Positions 1-8,500 are shown, numbered from the stretch's first letter. The stretch: 64,000 nucleotides of DNA from Burkholderiaceae bacterium (GCA_016790575.1 JAEUOU010000030.1:1-64000); one strand, 5' to 3'. The notes: generated by a model not told the origin, from the letters alone. Translations and numbers: made by a program.

Positions 1-115
1 TGACGGCCACCGAGCCGCGCAGTTCGAGCTTGGCGCTGTCGCTGGCGGTGGCTGCGTGGGCGCCGAAAGCGGCGGCAACGGCGGACAGGGCGATGAGGGT
101 CTTGAGGGCTTTCAT
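1..115 (-). CDS. Exported protein of unknown function (5' part only)
   Basis: Only the first 38 codons lie in the window; the gene runs off the left edge. The start is ATG at 115 with a GGAGA ribosome site at 121-125 (minus strand). The N-terminus (MKALKTLIALSAVAAAFGAHA, then TASDSAKLELRGSV) is a textbook Sec signal peptide: two lysines, a hydrophobic stretch, and a likely AHA cleavage site. The mature start, rich in small residues and alternating hydrophobics (LELRGSVAV), could be the first strand of a beta-sandwich as in fimbrial or spore-coat-U-like proteins, but that is a guess from very few residues. It is divergent from the tetR gene. Confidence 0.7.
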   Translation of the reverse strand, partial: MKALKTLIALSAVAAAFGAHAATASDSAKLELRGSVAV

Positions 116-475
116 GGGGTTCTCCGATTCGTAACAGGTAAAGGGTTTGGGGTTTGACGCCACACCGTGTGGCAGACGGCTTTCTTTCTGCGAAGGCCGT
201 GCCAACCCGATACGGATGGAGAAAATGCAATCAAATCAAGCACTTACCGAAACCCTGCGCAATTACCCAAGGGCCCAGCAGTGCAAATTGCAAGACACCG
301 ACCGTGGCCGGTGTGGCGAAATGCGTCGATGGGGCCATCTGCACCGCTGGGGCGGGCACGGCGGCGGCGGCGGTGCGACGACGGTGGCGCTGCGAAAGCG
401 ACCTGGGCGGTCAGAAACGCTTGTTGCGTCCGAAAGCCGCGGTCGATCCGCACTCCGGGCGCCCAACGACATGGG
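116..475. other. Gene-free stretch between the exported-protein gene and the tetR promoter
   Basis: About 360 bases with several short open frames on both strands that overlap each other and lack ribosome sites or recognisable products. I see no tRNA or rRNA, no convincing terminator and no repeat. The promoter of the leftward exported-protein gene must lie here, but I cannot pick out convincing -35/-10 boxes. The recognisable regulatory DNA is at the right end (from 476). Confidence 0.5.
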
Positions 476-504
476 TTGTCAGAGGCATATAACACTGTTA
501 TGAT
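476..504 (+). promoter_or_regulatory. Sigma-70 promoter of tetR/oxidoreductase operon
   Basis: TTGTCA at 476-481 and TATGAT at 499-504 are separated by exactly 17 bases, a near-consensus sigma-70 promoter. The predicted transcription start is around 511, only about 12 bases before the first ATG of tetR (523), so the mRNA would have an extremely short leader without a Shine-Dalgarno sequence. Operator palindromes overlap both the spacer/-10 region and the predicted start point. Confidence 0.75.
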
Positions 505-524
505 TCACTGCATAACGCCGTTAT
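489..524. promoter_or_regulatory. Twin TetR operator palindromes
   Basis: Two 13-base perfect palindromes of the same form lie here: ATAAC-ACT-GTTAT at 489-501 and ATAAC-GCC-GTTAT at 512-524. Their centres are 23 bases apart, about two helical turns, so two dimers could bind the same DNA face. The first covers the spacer and start of the -10 box, the second covers the predicted transcription start and the first bases of tetR. This is the layout expected for autorepression by the adjacent TetR-family regulator. The binding assignment is inference. Confidence 0.75.
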
Positions 525-1182
525 GACAACTATGCTCCCCCCGCCCGAGTTTCCCATTCAAGATCGCGCCGAGCGCAAGGAAGCCGACCGCGAGCGGGTG
601 CGCCAGTCCATCCTGGACGCCGCCGGCCAGATGCTGCTCGAAGAAGGCCCGCACGCCCTGTCCATGCGTCGGCTGGCCGAGCGCATCCAGGCCTCCACCA
701 TCGTGCTCTACACCCATTTCCGCGACAAGCCGGCGATTGTGGACGCGCTGTTCCGCGACGGCTTCGAACGCCTGCGCGCCGATCTGGAGGCGGTGCCACT
801 GGCGGCCGAGCCCATGGAGCGGGTGCTGGCCTTGGGCCGGGCCTACCGCCAGAGTGCGCTGGCCAACGCGGCGCGCTACCAGGTTATGTTCACACGCTGC
901 GTACCGGGTTTCGAACCCAGCGCAGAGAGCCTGGCCGTGAGCCAGCGCTGTTTCGAGATCCTGCGCGACGCGGTGCAGGCCGTGTTTGATGCCGGGCATC
1001 CGCTCGCAGACAGCGTGGCGCACACCACGCAGGTGCTGTGGGGCACCTTGCACGGGCTCATCAGCCTGGAGTTGTTCGGTTACCTGGGCAGCACCGGCTC
1101 GGGCGAGCAAAGGCTCGAACAGGCCATGCAACTGCTTCGCGCCGGCATCCCTTCCGTTTCCACATCCAGAAAGAAGCCATGA
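523..1182 (+). CDS. TetR/AcrR-family transcriptional regulator
   Basis: A 219-residue protein, normal length for the family. Residues about 20-70 form the TetR helix-turn-helix (RQSILDAAGQMLLEEG, then LAERIQASTIVLYTHFRDK). The C-terminal half carries a WHG-type ligand-binding motif (VLWGTLHGLISLEL). The ATG at 523 lies in the second operator; an alternative ATG is at 532, and neither has a ribosome site, consistent with the very short leader. Its TGA overlaps the ATG of the next gene (ATGA, 1179-1182), so it is co-transcribed and probably translationally coupled with the fusion oxidoreductase, which it most likely controls together with itself. The ligand is unknown. Confidence 0.9.
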   Translation: MTTMLPPPEFPIQDRAERKEADRERVRQSILDAAGQMLLEEGPHALSMRRLAERIQASTIVLYTHFRDKPAIVDALFRDGFERLRADLEAVPLAAEPMERVLALGRAYRQSALANAARYQVMFTRCVPGFEPSAESLAVSQRCFEILRDAVQAVFDAGHPLADSVAHTTQVLWGTLHGLISLELFGYLGSTGSGEQRLEQAMQLLRAGIPSVSTSRKKP

Positions 1183-3860
1183 ACGTCGGCACCCCTTACG
1201 CCTCGCACCGCGTCGACACGCGCTACGACGCCATCGTCATCGGCTCTGGCCTGGGCGGTCTCTCTTGCGCCGCCTTGCTGGCCAAGGCCGGGCACAAGGT
1301 GCTGGTGCTGGAGCAGCACAGCACCGCCGGGGGCTTCACCCATTCCTTCCGCCGCCGCGGCTATGAATGGGACGTGGGCGTGCACTACATCGGCGAAGTG
1401 CACAAGCCCGGCTCCTTGATGCGGCGGCTCTTCGACACCGTGACCGAGAGCCGCCTGCAGTGGGCGGCGATGGACCCGGTGTACGACAAGATCATCTTCA
1501 ACGACGATTGTTATGACTACGTGGCCGGCGCCCGCGCGTTCAAGGAAGGGCTGCTGCAACATTTCCCGCACGCCGAAGACCAGCTCGACGCCTATCTGCA
1601 CCACCTCCGCGCCGCCACGCGCAGCCTGGGCGGGCTCATCGGCAGCCGCTACCTGCCAACCCATGCCGCCCGCTTGCTGTTGAAGAACGATCGCTCGGGC
1701 GGCTATTTCACGCGTTCCACCAAGGATGTGCTGGCCGGCTTCATCACCGAGCCCAAGCTGGCCGCCGTGCTGACCGGCCAGTGGGGCGATTACGGCCTGC
1801 CGCCTGCCCAATCGGCCTTTGGCATGCATGCCGTGGTGGCGCAGCACTACCTCGGCGGTGCGGCCTTCCCGGTGGGCGGGGCCTCGCAGATCGCGGCGGG
1901 CATCCTGCCCGTCATCGAGGCCACGGGTGGCGCGGTGCTGGTACAGGCTTCGGTGGAAGAGATCCTGCTGCGCGGTGGCGAGGCGGTGGGTGTGCGCATG
2001 GCAAACGGCGACGAGATCGGCGCCGCCCGCGTGGTGAGCAGCGCAGGCATCCACAACACCTTCGGCAAGCTGCTGCCCGAGAGTGCCGGTCGGCGCGAGG
2101 CGTACCGGCAGTCCTTGCAAGCGCTGCCGCCCTCGGTCGCGCACCTGGGGCTCTACATCGGCCTCAAGGGCAGCACCGACGAGCTGCAACTGCAGCAGGC
2201 CAACCGCTGGTGCTACCGCGACTACGACCACGATGCTTCGTATGCCCGCTTTCTGCGCAGCAAGCCCGGCACCGTGTCCACGCTCAACTACATCAGCTTC
2301 CCCTCCAGCAAGGACCCGGCCTGGGCCACCAACTACCCGGGCCGCTCCACCATCGACGTGATCTCGCTGGCGCCCTGGGCCTGGTTCGAGCGCTGGCAGA
2401 ACACCCCCTGGCAGCGCCGGGGCCCGGACTACGAGGACTTCAAGGCGCGCCTGTCCGAGCAGTTGCTGCAGGACGTGTACCGCCAGGCGCCGCAGGTTCG
2501 CGGCAAGGTGGATCACGTCGAGCTCTCGACCCCCCTCAGCACCGCGCACTTCAGCGGCTACGCATCCGGCGAGGTGTATGGCCTGGCGCACACGCCCGAA
2601 CGCTTCAAGCAAGGCTGGGTGAAGCCGCACACCGAGATCAGGAACCTCTTCCTCACGGGCCAGGACATCCTGTTCTGCGGGGTGGGCTCGGCCCTCATGA
2701 GCGGGGCGATGACGGCCAGCCGGATCCTCGGCCCGGCCGCGGTGAAGGTCATGCCCGAGGTGCTGGCGCCCGGGCAAGGCTGGATCTCGCGCACCGTCGC
2801 CGTGTTGCCGCTGGCAAAGAGCACCAGCCGCGATGCGGCGTCCAACGCTAGGTTGGCCATGCCACCCGCCGAGCCGCGCGGCTTCACGGCGCGCTGCGTG
2901 GAAATCATCGACACCACCGCCGACAGCCGCGCGCTGCGGTTCGTGGTTGACGGCGGCGGCGCGCCGCTGCGCTACCTGCCGGGCCAGTTCCTGACGCTGG
3001 CGTTGCCGCTTCAGGGCGGCACCGCGTACCGCTCGTACACCATGAGCTCCAGCCCCACGGCCGGCGAGGCGTTCGAGCTGACCGTGAAGCGGGTGGACGG
3101 CGGCGTGGCCTCCCACTGGCTGTGTGACGAAGTCCGGGTCGGAACGCGGCTTGAGATGAACGGCCCGCACGGCCGCTTTACCTGCGCGCCCAAGCCGCCG
3201 GCCAAGCTGTTGCTGCTGTCAGCCGGCAGCGGTGTGACGCCGATGCTGGCGATGGTGCGCTGGGTACGCGACCACGGGCTGGACACTGACATCGCCTTCT
3301 TCCATACCGCGCGCACCGCAGGCGACCTGATCTTCGGCGACGAGATGGCGCAGTTCGCCCGAGACAACCCGCGCTTCGTGCAGCACCTCGCGCTGACGCG
3401 CCAGCGCAAGAAAGGCTTCCTGAGTGGCCGCTTCAGCCTGCGGCAGTTGCAGGCGTCGGTGCCGGACTTCCTGTCGCGCAACGTGTTCGTGTGCGGCCCG
3501 CAGGGCTTTATGGACGCCGCGCGTGAAGGCCTGCAAGCGAGCGGCTTCAACATGCGCCGCTACCACGCGGAAAGCTTCGGGGCGGCGGTGCAGGCGGGCG
3601 GCGGCACGATCCACTTCCTGAAGAGCAAAAAGCGGATGGATTGTGGTGGTCAGACCAGCCTGCTCGACCTGGCGGCCCAACTCGGCGTGAAGGTGGCCAG
3701 CAGTTGCCGCACGGGCGACTGCGGCGACTGCAAGCTCAAGGTGACGCGCGGCAAGGTGCCATGCGCCAGCACCGCCGGGCTGGCGCCGCATGAGATCGAC
3801 GAGGGCTACGTGCTGAGCTGCGTGGGCTACATCGACGGCGACGTGGCCGTCGAGGCCTGA
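1179..3860 (+). CDS. Retinol-saturase-like FAD oxidoreductase fused to ferredoxin reductase and 2Fe-2S ferredoxin
   Basis: An 893-residue three-part enzyme. Residues about 15-540 are a CrtI/phytoene-desaturase/retinol-saturase-type flavoprotein: dinucleotide motif GSGLGG at 22-27 followed by the family's VLEQHSTAGGF segment, and a C-terminal FAD motif (GQDILFCGVGSALMSGA). Residues about 570-800 are a ferredoxin-reductase module: flavin motif RSYTMSSSP near 615, NAD(P) motif LSAGSGVTPM near 678, and CGPQGFM near 770. Residues about 810-893 are a plant-type 2Fe-2S ferredoxin with ligands Cys843, Cys848, Cys851 and Cys881. The fusion implies that electrons from NAD(P)H pass through flavin and the cluster to the FAD of the saturase-like domain. 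Substrate is unknown; a hydrophobic alkene (carotenoid, retinoid, steroid or fatty acid type) is plausible. The ATG at 1179 overlaps the tetR stop; reading upstream of it belongs to tetR sequence. Confidence 0.85.
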   Translation: MNVGTPYASHRVDTRYDAIVIGSGLGGLSCAALLAKAGHKVLVLEQHSTAGGFTHSFRRRGYEWDVGVHYIGEVHKPGSLMRRLFDTVTESRLQWAAMDPVYDKIIFNDDCYDYVAGARAFKEGLLQHFPHAEDQLDAYLHHLRAATRSLGGLIGSRYLPTHAARLLLKNDRSGGYFTRSTKDVLAGFITEPKLAAVLTGQWGDYGLPPAQSAFGMHAVVAQHYLGGAAFPVGGASQIAAGILPVIEATGGAVLVQASVEEILLRGGEAVGVRMANGDEIGAARVVSSAGIHNTFGKLLPESAGRREAYRQSLQALPPSVAHLGLYIGLKGSTDELQLQQANRWCYRDYDHDASYARFLRSKPGTVSTLNYISFPSSKDPAWATNYPGRSTIDVISLAPWAWFERWQNTPWQRRGPDYEDFKARLSEQLLQDVYRQAPQVRGKVDHVELSTPLSTAHFSGYASGEVYGLAHTPERFKQGWVKPHTEIRNLFLTGQDILFCGVGSALMSGAMTASRILGPAAVKVMPEVLAPGQGWISRTVAVLPLAKSTSRDAASNARLAMPPAEPRGFTARCVEIIDTTADSRALRFVVDGGGAPLRYLPGQFLTLALPLQGGTAYRSYTMSSSPTAGEAFELTVKRVDGGVASHWLCDEVRVGTRLEMNGPHGRFTCAPKPPAKLLLLSAGSGVTPMLAMVRWVRDHGLDTDIAFFHTARTAGDLIFGDEMAQFARDNPRFVQHLALTRQRKKGFLSGRFSLRQLQASVPDFLSRNVFVCGPQGFMDAAREGLQASGFNMRRYHAESFGAAVQAGGGTIHFLKSKKRMDCGGQTSLLDLAAQLGVKVASSCRTGDCGDCKLKVTRGKVPCASTAGLAPHEIDEGYVLSCVGYIDGDVAVEA

Positions 3861-3927
3861 AGACATCCAGCGGCCGGCGCGGCCGACCCGGGCGCCCGGA
3901 AACGCTTGTTTGCGCGGGTTTTGGGAC

Positions 3928-3980
3928 GTTTTTGGCCGATACCCCTCGTAAAAAGGTCGGTTGATGCTATGAAAATGGGA
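3928..3980 (+). repeat. Dispersed ~55-bp repeat, copy 1
   Basis: This copy reads GGCCGATACCCCTCGTAAAA then AGGTC and a GCTAT box, matching the consensus seen at six other sites in the window. It lies in the 171-base gap between the fusion oxidoreductase and the ABC permease, and its 3' hairpin part is degenerate. Confidence 0.75.
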
Positions 3981-4031
3981 CTCATATCCCGTCCCTGAAC
4001 GCGGTTGCGGGCAATCGGCTATGGTTGCGGC

Positions 4032-6575
4032 ATGACGCAAAACGGATGGACACGGGTGGTGCTGCAGGCTTGGCGCGCGTTGGGGCGCGACCTGCGCTCG
4101 GGGGAGTTGCGGCTGTTGATGGTGGCGGTGGCGCTGGCCGTCGCGGCACTTACCGCGGTGGGGTTTTTTGCCGACCGCTTGTATAGCGGCCTGCAGCGTG
4201 ATGCGCGGCAGTTGCTCGGGGGGGATGTGGTGGTCGCGGCCGACCAGGCGCCACCGCCTTTTGTCGCGGAGAAAGCGGCGGCGATGGGTCTGCGGACCAA
4301 CGCCAGCCTGAGCTTCCCGACCATGGCCCGCGCCAGTGACGCGCAAGGCGGCGCAAGCCGGCTGGTGGCATTGAAATCGGTGGCGCCCGGCTACCCGCTG
4401 CGCGGCCAGTTGACCGTGGCATCACAGCCGGGTGCCCCGGCCGCGCCGACCCGGGACATACCGGCGCCGGGCGAAGCCTGGGTGGACGCCGCGCTGCTGG
4501 ACCAGCTGGGCCTGGCCGTGGGCGATCCCCTGTTGCTGGGCGATGCCACGCTGCGGCTGGCCCGGGTGATTGTGCTGGAGCCCGACCGCGGCGCCGGCTT
4601 CATGAACTTCGCTCCGCGGGTGATGCTGCACGAAGACAGCCTGCGGGCCACCGGCCTGGTCCAGCCGGCCAGCCGCCTGACCTGGCGTCTGGCGGCGGTG
4701 GCCGACGGGGCGGGTGCCGAGGCACGGGTCAAGGCGTTCCGCGAATGGGCCGACCAGGCGCTGCCGCAGGCGGGTGTGCGCGGGGTGCGGGTCGAGACCC
4801 TGGAATCGGGCCGCCCCGAGATGCGCCAGACGCTGGATCGCGCGGGCAAGTTCCTCAGCCTGGTGTCCCTGCTGGCCGCGCTGCTGTCGGCGGTGGCGGT
4901 GGCGCTGGCGGCGCGGGGTTTTGCCGCCCGCCATCTGGACGATTGCGCCATGCTGCGGGTGCTGGGCCAGAGCCAGCGGACCATTGCCGCCAGTTACACG
5001 GTGGAGTTCGTGCTGGCCGGTCTGGTGGCCAGCCTGGTCGGGGTGGCCTTGGGGTATGCGGTGCATTTTGCGTTCGTCGAGCTGCTTGCCTCGCTGATTA
5101 CGTCGGCGCTGCCGCCGCCGGGCCTCACCCCGGTGGTCTTCGGGCTCGCCATGGGCCTGACGCTGCTGGTGGCCTTTGGTCTGCCGCCGGTGCTGCAACT
5201 GGCGCAGGTGCCGCCCCTGCGTGTCATGCGGCGGGATGTCGGGCAGCTCAAACCGGTGTCGCTGGCCGTGCTCGGGCTTGGGGTGGGCGGTTTTGCCGCA
5301 CTGCTGCTGGCCGTCAGCAGCGACCGCGTGCTGGGCCTGCTGGCGGTGGGGGGCTTTGGCCTGGCCACGCTGCTGTTTGCCGCCCTGAGCTGGCTGGCGG
5401 TGGCGGTGCTGCGGCGCCTGGTCAACGAAACCCGCGCCCCGCGCTGGCTGCTGCTGGCCACACGGCAGATGGCCGCCCGGCCTGCCTATGCGGTGGTACA
5501 GGTCAGCAGCCTGGCCGTGGGCCTGCTGGCGCTGGTGCTGCTGGTGCTGCTGCGCACCGACCTGATCGCCAGCTGGCGCCAGGCTTCGCCGGCCAATGCG
5601 CCCAACCGTTTTGTCATCAACATCATGCCCGAGCAGGGCCCGGCGTTCGAGCGCACGCTGCAGCAGGCCGGCGTGCGCGATTACGACTGGTACCCCATGA
5701 TCCGGGGCCGGCTGGTGGCCATCAACGGCCGCGCCGTGACGCCCGAGCAGTTCACCAACGACCGCGCCCAGCGCTTGGTGGACCGGGAATTCAACCTTTC
5801 GCACAGCGCCCCGGCGCCGCGCCACAACACGGTGGTGGCCGGCCGCTGGACCGAGGAAGAAGCCGACGCGATCAGCGTCGAAGACGGCATTGCCGAGACG
5901 CTGGGCCTGCGCCTGGGCGACCGCCTGACCTTCGACATTGCCGGGGTGCCCCGCGAAGCCCGCATCACCAGCCTGCGCAAGGTCGACTGGGCGTCGATGC
6001 GGGCGAACTTCTTTGTCATCTATCCGGTCAGCCGCCTCGACGGTGTGCCCTCGACCTACATGGCGGCCTACCGCGCACCCTCCACCCCGGGATTCGACAA
6101 CGGGCTGGTGCGCAGCTTTCCGAACATCACCAATGTGGACATGAGCCTGACCATCAATCAGGTGCAGCGGGTGCTGGACCAGGTGGTGCGGGCCGTGGAG
6201 TTTCTGTTCGGCTTCACGCTGGCGGCCGGCCTGATCGTGCTGTTTGCGGCCGTGTCGGCCACGCGCGAGGAGCGGGCCCGCGAGTTCGCCGTGATGCGTG
6301 CCGTGGGCGCCCAGGCGCGGCTGCTGCGCCAGGTGCAGCGGGCGGAGCTGGCCGGTGTGGGCCTGCTGGCCGGTGTGCTGGCCAGCGCGGTGGCCATGGT
6401 GGTGGGCTGGGCCATGGCGCGTTTTGCTTTCGAATTCCACTGGACCGCGTCCCCCTGGGTGCCGGTGATCGGCGCGCTGGTCGGCGCCGGCCTGGCGCTG
6501 CTGGCCGGCTGGTGGGGCCTGCGCGAGGTCTTGCGCCGCCCGGTGGTGGATACACTGCGGCGTGCCGCCGAATAG
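4032..6575 (+). CDS. ABC transporter permease, FtsX/YbbP type
   Basis: An 847-residue membrane protein of the large FtsX-domain (MacB/LolC-like) permease superfamily, closest in layout to E. coli YbbP. One membrane helix follows the N-terminus (about residues 20-45, LLMVAVALAVAALTAVGFFA), then a large periplasmic domain, then a block of helices around 270-500, a second periplasmic domain, and three helices at the C-terminus (GFTLAAGLIVLFAAVSATREERAREFAVMRAVGA region near 730-760). The FtsX motif ATREERAREFAVMRAVGA is characteristic. No ATPase gene is adjacent here, so its partner must be encoded elsewhere. An upstream TTG at 4005 is possible, but ATG 4032 fits the usual N-terminus. Substrate unknown; lipoprotein or lysophospholipid handling is suspected for the family. 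Confidence 0.85.
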   Translation: MTQNGWTRVVLQAWRALGRDLRSGELRLLMVAVALAVAALTAVGFFADRLYSGLQRDARQLLGGDVVVAADQAPPPFVAEKAAAMGLRTNASLSFPTMARASDAQGGASRLVALKSVAPGYPLRGQLTVASQPGAPAAPTRDIPAPGEAWVDAALLDQLGLAVGDPLLLGDATLRLARVIVLEPDRGAGFMNFAPRVMLHEDSLRATGLVQPASRLTWRLAAVADGAGAEARVKAFREWADQALPQAGVRGVRVETLESGRPEMRQTLDRAGKFLSLVSLLAALLSAVAVALAARGFAARHLDDCAMLRVLGQSQRTIAASYTVEFVLAGLVASLVGVALGYAVHFAFVELLASLITSALPPPGLTPVVFGLAMGLTLLVAFGLPPVLQLAQVPPLRVMRRDVGQLKPVSLAVLGLGVGGFAALLLAVSSDRVLGLLAVGGFGLATLLFAALSWLAVAVLRRLVNETRAPRWLLLATRQMAARPAYAVVQVSSLAVGLLALVLLVLLRTDLIASWRQASPANAPNRFVINIMPEQGPAFERTLQQAGVRDYDWYPMIRGRLVAINGRAVTPEQFTNDRAQRLVDREFNLSHSAPAPRHNTVVAGRWTEEEADAISVEDGIAETLGLRLGDRLTFDIAGVPREARITSLRKVDWASMRANFFVIYPVSRLDGVPSTYMAAYRAPSTPGFDNGLVRSFPNITNVDMSLTINQVQRVLDQVVRAVEFLFGFTLAAGLIVLFAAVSATREERAREFAVMRAVGAQARLLRQVQRAELAGVGLLAGVLASAVAMVVGWAMARFAFEFHWTASPWVPVIGALVGAGLALLAGWWGLREVLRRPVVDTLRRAAE

Positions 6576-6579
6576 GGCA

Positions 6580-6634
6580 CTACTAAAACAGTAGCTGAAA
6601 GCGACCTTTTTGCGCTGGGTATCGGCCATTTTTA
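6580..6634 (-). repeat. Dispersed ~55-bp repeat, copy 2
   Basis: On the minus strand it reads GGCCGATACCCAGCGCAAAA then AGGTC and ends in a hairpin CTACT-gtttt-AGTAG. It fills almost the whole gap between the ABC permease stop and the globin start (ATG 6645), so it would form most of the globin mRNA leader if that gene is read through. Confidence 0.85.
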
Positions 6635-6644
6635 CCTGAAAACC

Positions 6645-7049
6645 ATGTCGAACACCCCTACCGAGCCGGGCCGGAGCCCGTTTGAGCGCCTGGGCGGCGA
6701 ATCGGCCGTGCGAACCCTGGTGGACCGCTTCTACGACCTCATGGACCTGGAGAGCGCCTATCGCGAGCTGCGCGCCGCCCACGGCACCACCCTGGACGAC
6801 GCGCGCGACAAGCTGTTCTGGTTTCTGTGTGGCTGGCTGGGCGGGCCGTCCCATTACACCGACCGGTTCGGCCATCCGCGTCTGCGGGCGCGGCACATGC
6901 CCTTTGCCATCGGCATCCGCGAGCGCGACCAGTGGCTGGCCTGCATGGATCAGGCCATGGCCGAGACCGGTGTCGAACCGGCCTTGCATGCCCGCCTGAA
7001 CGAAAGCTTCTTCCAGACCGCCGACTGGATGCGCAACCGCAACGGTTGA
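6645..7049 (+). CDS. Group II truncated haemoglobin
   Basis: A 134-residue globin of the trHbII (YjbI-like) type, expected to bind O2 or NO through haem in the cytoplasm. Visible family marks: FERLGGESAVRTLVDRFYDLM at the start with the FY pair at the B9/B10 positions, GWLGG, the proximal histidine in LRARHMPF (F8), and the distal-side tryptophan in RDQWLACMDQAM (G8). The ATG at 6645 follows repeat copy 2 directly and no strong ribosome site is visible. It has no obvious reductase partner next door. Confidence 0.92.
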   Translation: MSNTPTEPGRSPFERLGGESAVRTLVDRFYDLMDLESAYRELRAAHGTTLDDARDKLFWFLCGWLGGPSHYTDRFGHPRLRARHMPFAIGIRERDQWLACMDQAMAETGVEPALHARLNESFFQTADWMRNRNG

Positions 7050-7071
7050 GGCAGGCGGTCCGGGCGCCGGT

Positions 7072-7746
7072 TCAGGCTCCGCCGCGCCGGGCCTGCAGCA
7101 ACACCACCACGGCGCCGGCGCCGCCCTCGTCGGCGCGGGCCTGCACAAACGCGATGACCGGGTTTTTCTGCACCAGCCAGCTGTGGACCTTGCCCTTGAG
7201 CACCGGCGTGCGCCCGGGCGAGCCCAGGCCTTTGCCGTGCACCACACGCACGCAGCGCAGGCCCTCGCGGTGGGCGCTGCGGATGAAGTCGGCCAGCGCG
7301 TGGCGGGCCTCGTCGCGGCGCAGGCCGTGCAGATCCAGTTCGCGCTGTATGGACCAGTCGCCGCGCCGCAAGCGGCGGGTGACGTCGGTGCCGATGCCGG
7401 GCCGGCGGAAACTCAGCGCATCGTCGGTTTCCAGCAGGCTGGCGACATCGAAGTCATCGCTCAGCGCCTCGCGCAGCACGGCCGCCTCGTCGCGCGCGCG
7501 CTGGCGTGCCTCCGGCAGTGCGGGGGCGCGGCCCAGGCGGGCGCGCGCCGGCTGAACCAGCGGTTGCACCGGGCCCACCCAGCGGGTGAACAGGTTCGCC
7601 TCGGCCTGGGCGCGGCGGGCGGCCTCGGCGGCGCGCTGGCGCTGCGCTTCGTCCCGGGCGCGCTGCTCGGCCAGCTGCTGGCGCACCGCCGCCATGTCCT
7701 GCAGCGAGCGGATCGGCGCATTGCGGGGGGCGCTGGTGTCGGCCAT
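7072..7746 (-). CDS. Smr/MutS2-type domain protein
   Basis: A 224-residue protein. Residues about 20-55 are a charged, alanine/arginine-rich helix, probably coiled coil (QQLAEQRARDEAQRQRAAEA). The C-terminal third is an Smr domain: the LDLHGL motif near residue 140 and VVHGKG near 170, which in the family form a nicking or RNA/DNA-binding fold. It resembles E. coli YdaL/SmrB-type proteins; SmrB rescues collided ribosomes in E. coli, but which activity applies here is not readable from the sequence. It is convergent with the globin gene and lies just downstream of radC on the same strand. Confidence 0.88.
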   Translation of the reverse strand: MADTSAPRNAPIRSLQDMAAVRQQLAEQRARDEAQRQRAAEAARRAQAEANLFTRWVGPVQPLVQPARARLGRAPALPEARQRARDEAAVLREALSDDFDVASLLETDDALSFRRPGIGTDVTRRLRRGDWSIQRELDLHGLRRDEARHALADFIRSAHREGLRCVRVVHGKGLGSPGRTPVLKGKVHSWLVQKNPVIAFVQARADEGGAGAVVVLLQARRGGA

Positions 7747-7788
7747 GGCAAGCGGGGGTGGTGGCGGCCGGTTCGGCGGCGGTCGGGG

Positions 7789-8475
7789 TCAGATCAGGCC
7801 GCGTTCGGCCATCGACAGGGCCTGGCCGGGCGCGACGATGACATGGTCCAGCACCCGCACGTCGACCAGGGCCAGCGCGGCCTTGAGCGTCTGGGTCAGT
7901 GCTTCATCGGCCCGGCTGGGCTGGACGGTGCCGCTGGGGTGGTTGTGGGCCAGCACCACCGCGGCGGCATGGTGGTGCAGCGCGCGCAGGACCACCTCGC
8001 GCGGATAGACGCTGGTCTGCGTGAGGGTGCCGCGAAACAGTTCTTCCATGGCCAGCAGCCGGTTCTGCGCATCCAGAAACAGCACGGCAAACACCTCATG
8101 CCCTTTGGCGGCCAGGTGCAGCGCCAGATAATGCTTGACGGCATCCGGGGTGCCGAAGACCTCGCGCTCGCGCAGTTGCTCGGCCAGCGCGCGGCGCGCC
8201 AGCTCCAGCACCGCGACCAGCTCCGCGCGTTTGGCGGGTCCCAGGCCCTTGATGCGTTTGAGGTCGTCGGCGCCGGCATGCAGCAGGCCGCTGATGCCGC
8301 CGAAACCCGCCGGTGGCTGCGCCAGAAGCTCGGCGGCCAGCTGCAGCACCCCTTTGCCGGCCATGCCGGTGCGCAGCAGCAGGGCCAGCAGTTCGGCGTC
8401 CGAGAGCGCGCCGGCTCCGCGCGCGAGCAGCTTTTCGCGCGGCTGGGCTTCGGCGGGAAGGTCTTTGAGCGGCAT
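7789..8475 (-). CDS. radC: RadC family protein (JAB/MPN domain)
   Basis: A 228-residue protein, full length. The N-terminus has the usual [17 protein letters not shown] start and a helix-hairpin-helix ([12 protein letters not shown]). The C-terminal JAB1/MPN-like metalloprotease fold shows HNHPSG at about residues 175-180 and the downstream aspartate (DHVIVA), the metal-binding signature. The original DNA-repair role of RadC is doubtful and its true function is unsettled. It is divergent from fkpB across a short gap and upstream of the Smr gene. Confidence 0.92.
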   Translation of the reverse strand: MPLKDLPAEAQPREKLLARGAGALSDAELLALLLRTGMAGKGVLQLAAELLAQPPAGFGGISGLLHAGADDLKRIKGLGPAKRAELVAVLELARRALAEQLREREVFGTPDAVKHYLALHLAAKGHEVFAVLFLDAQNRLLAMEELFRGTLTQTSVYPREVVLRALHHHAAAVVLAHNHPSGTVQPSRADEALTQTLKAALALVDVRVLDHVIVAPGQALSMAERGLI

Positions 8476-8500
8476 GGGGGGACGGGCGGGTGCGGGTTTC

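Noticed and set aside
147-526. Several overlapping short open frames in the gap before tetR
   Set aside because: Three plus-strand and two minus-strand frames overlap one another, with no ribosome sites and no familiar sequence; the region looks noncoding.
1080-3170. Very long open frame on the minus strand opposite the fusion oxidoreductase (about 696 codons)
   Set aside because: It is a shadow of a GC-rich gene: no motifs, Arg/His/Gly-rich translation, no ribosome site, and the plus-strand protein has clear domains.
4422-7247. Open frame of about 941 codons on the minus strand opposite the permease and globin genes
   Set aside because: Antisense shadow typical of high-GC codon bias; histidine/glutamine/arginine-rich, no recognisable domain, and it crosses two well-supported genes.
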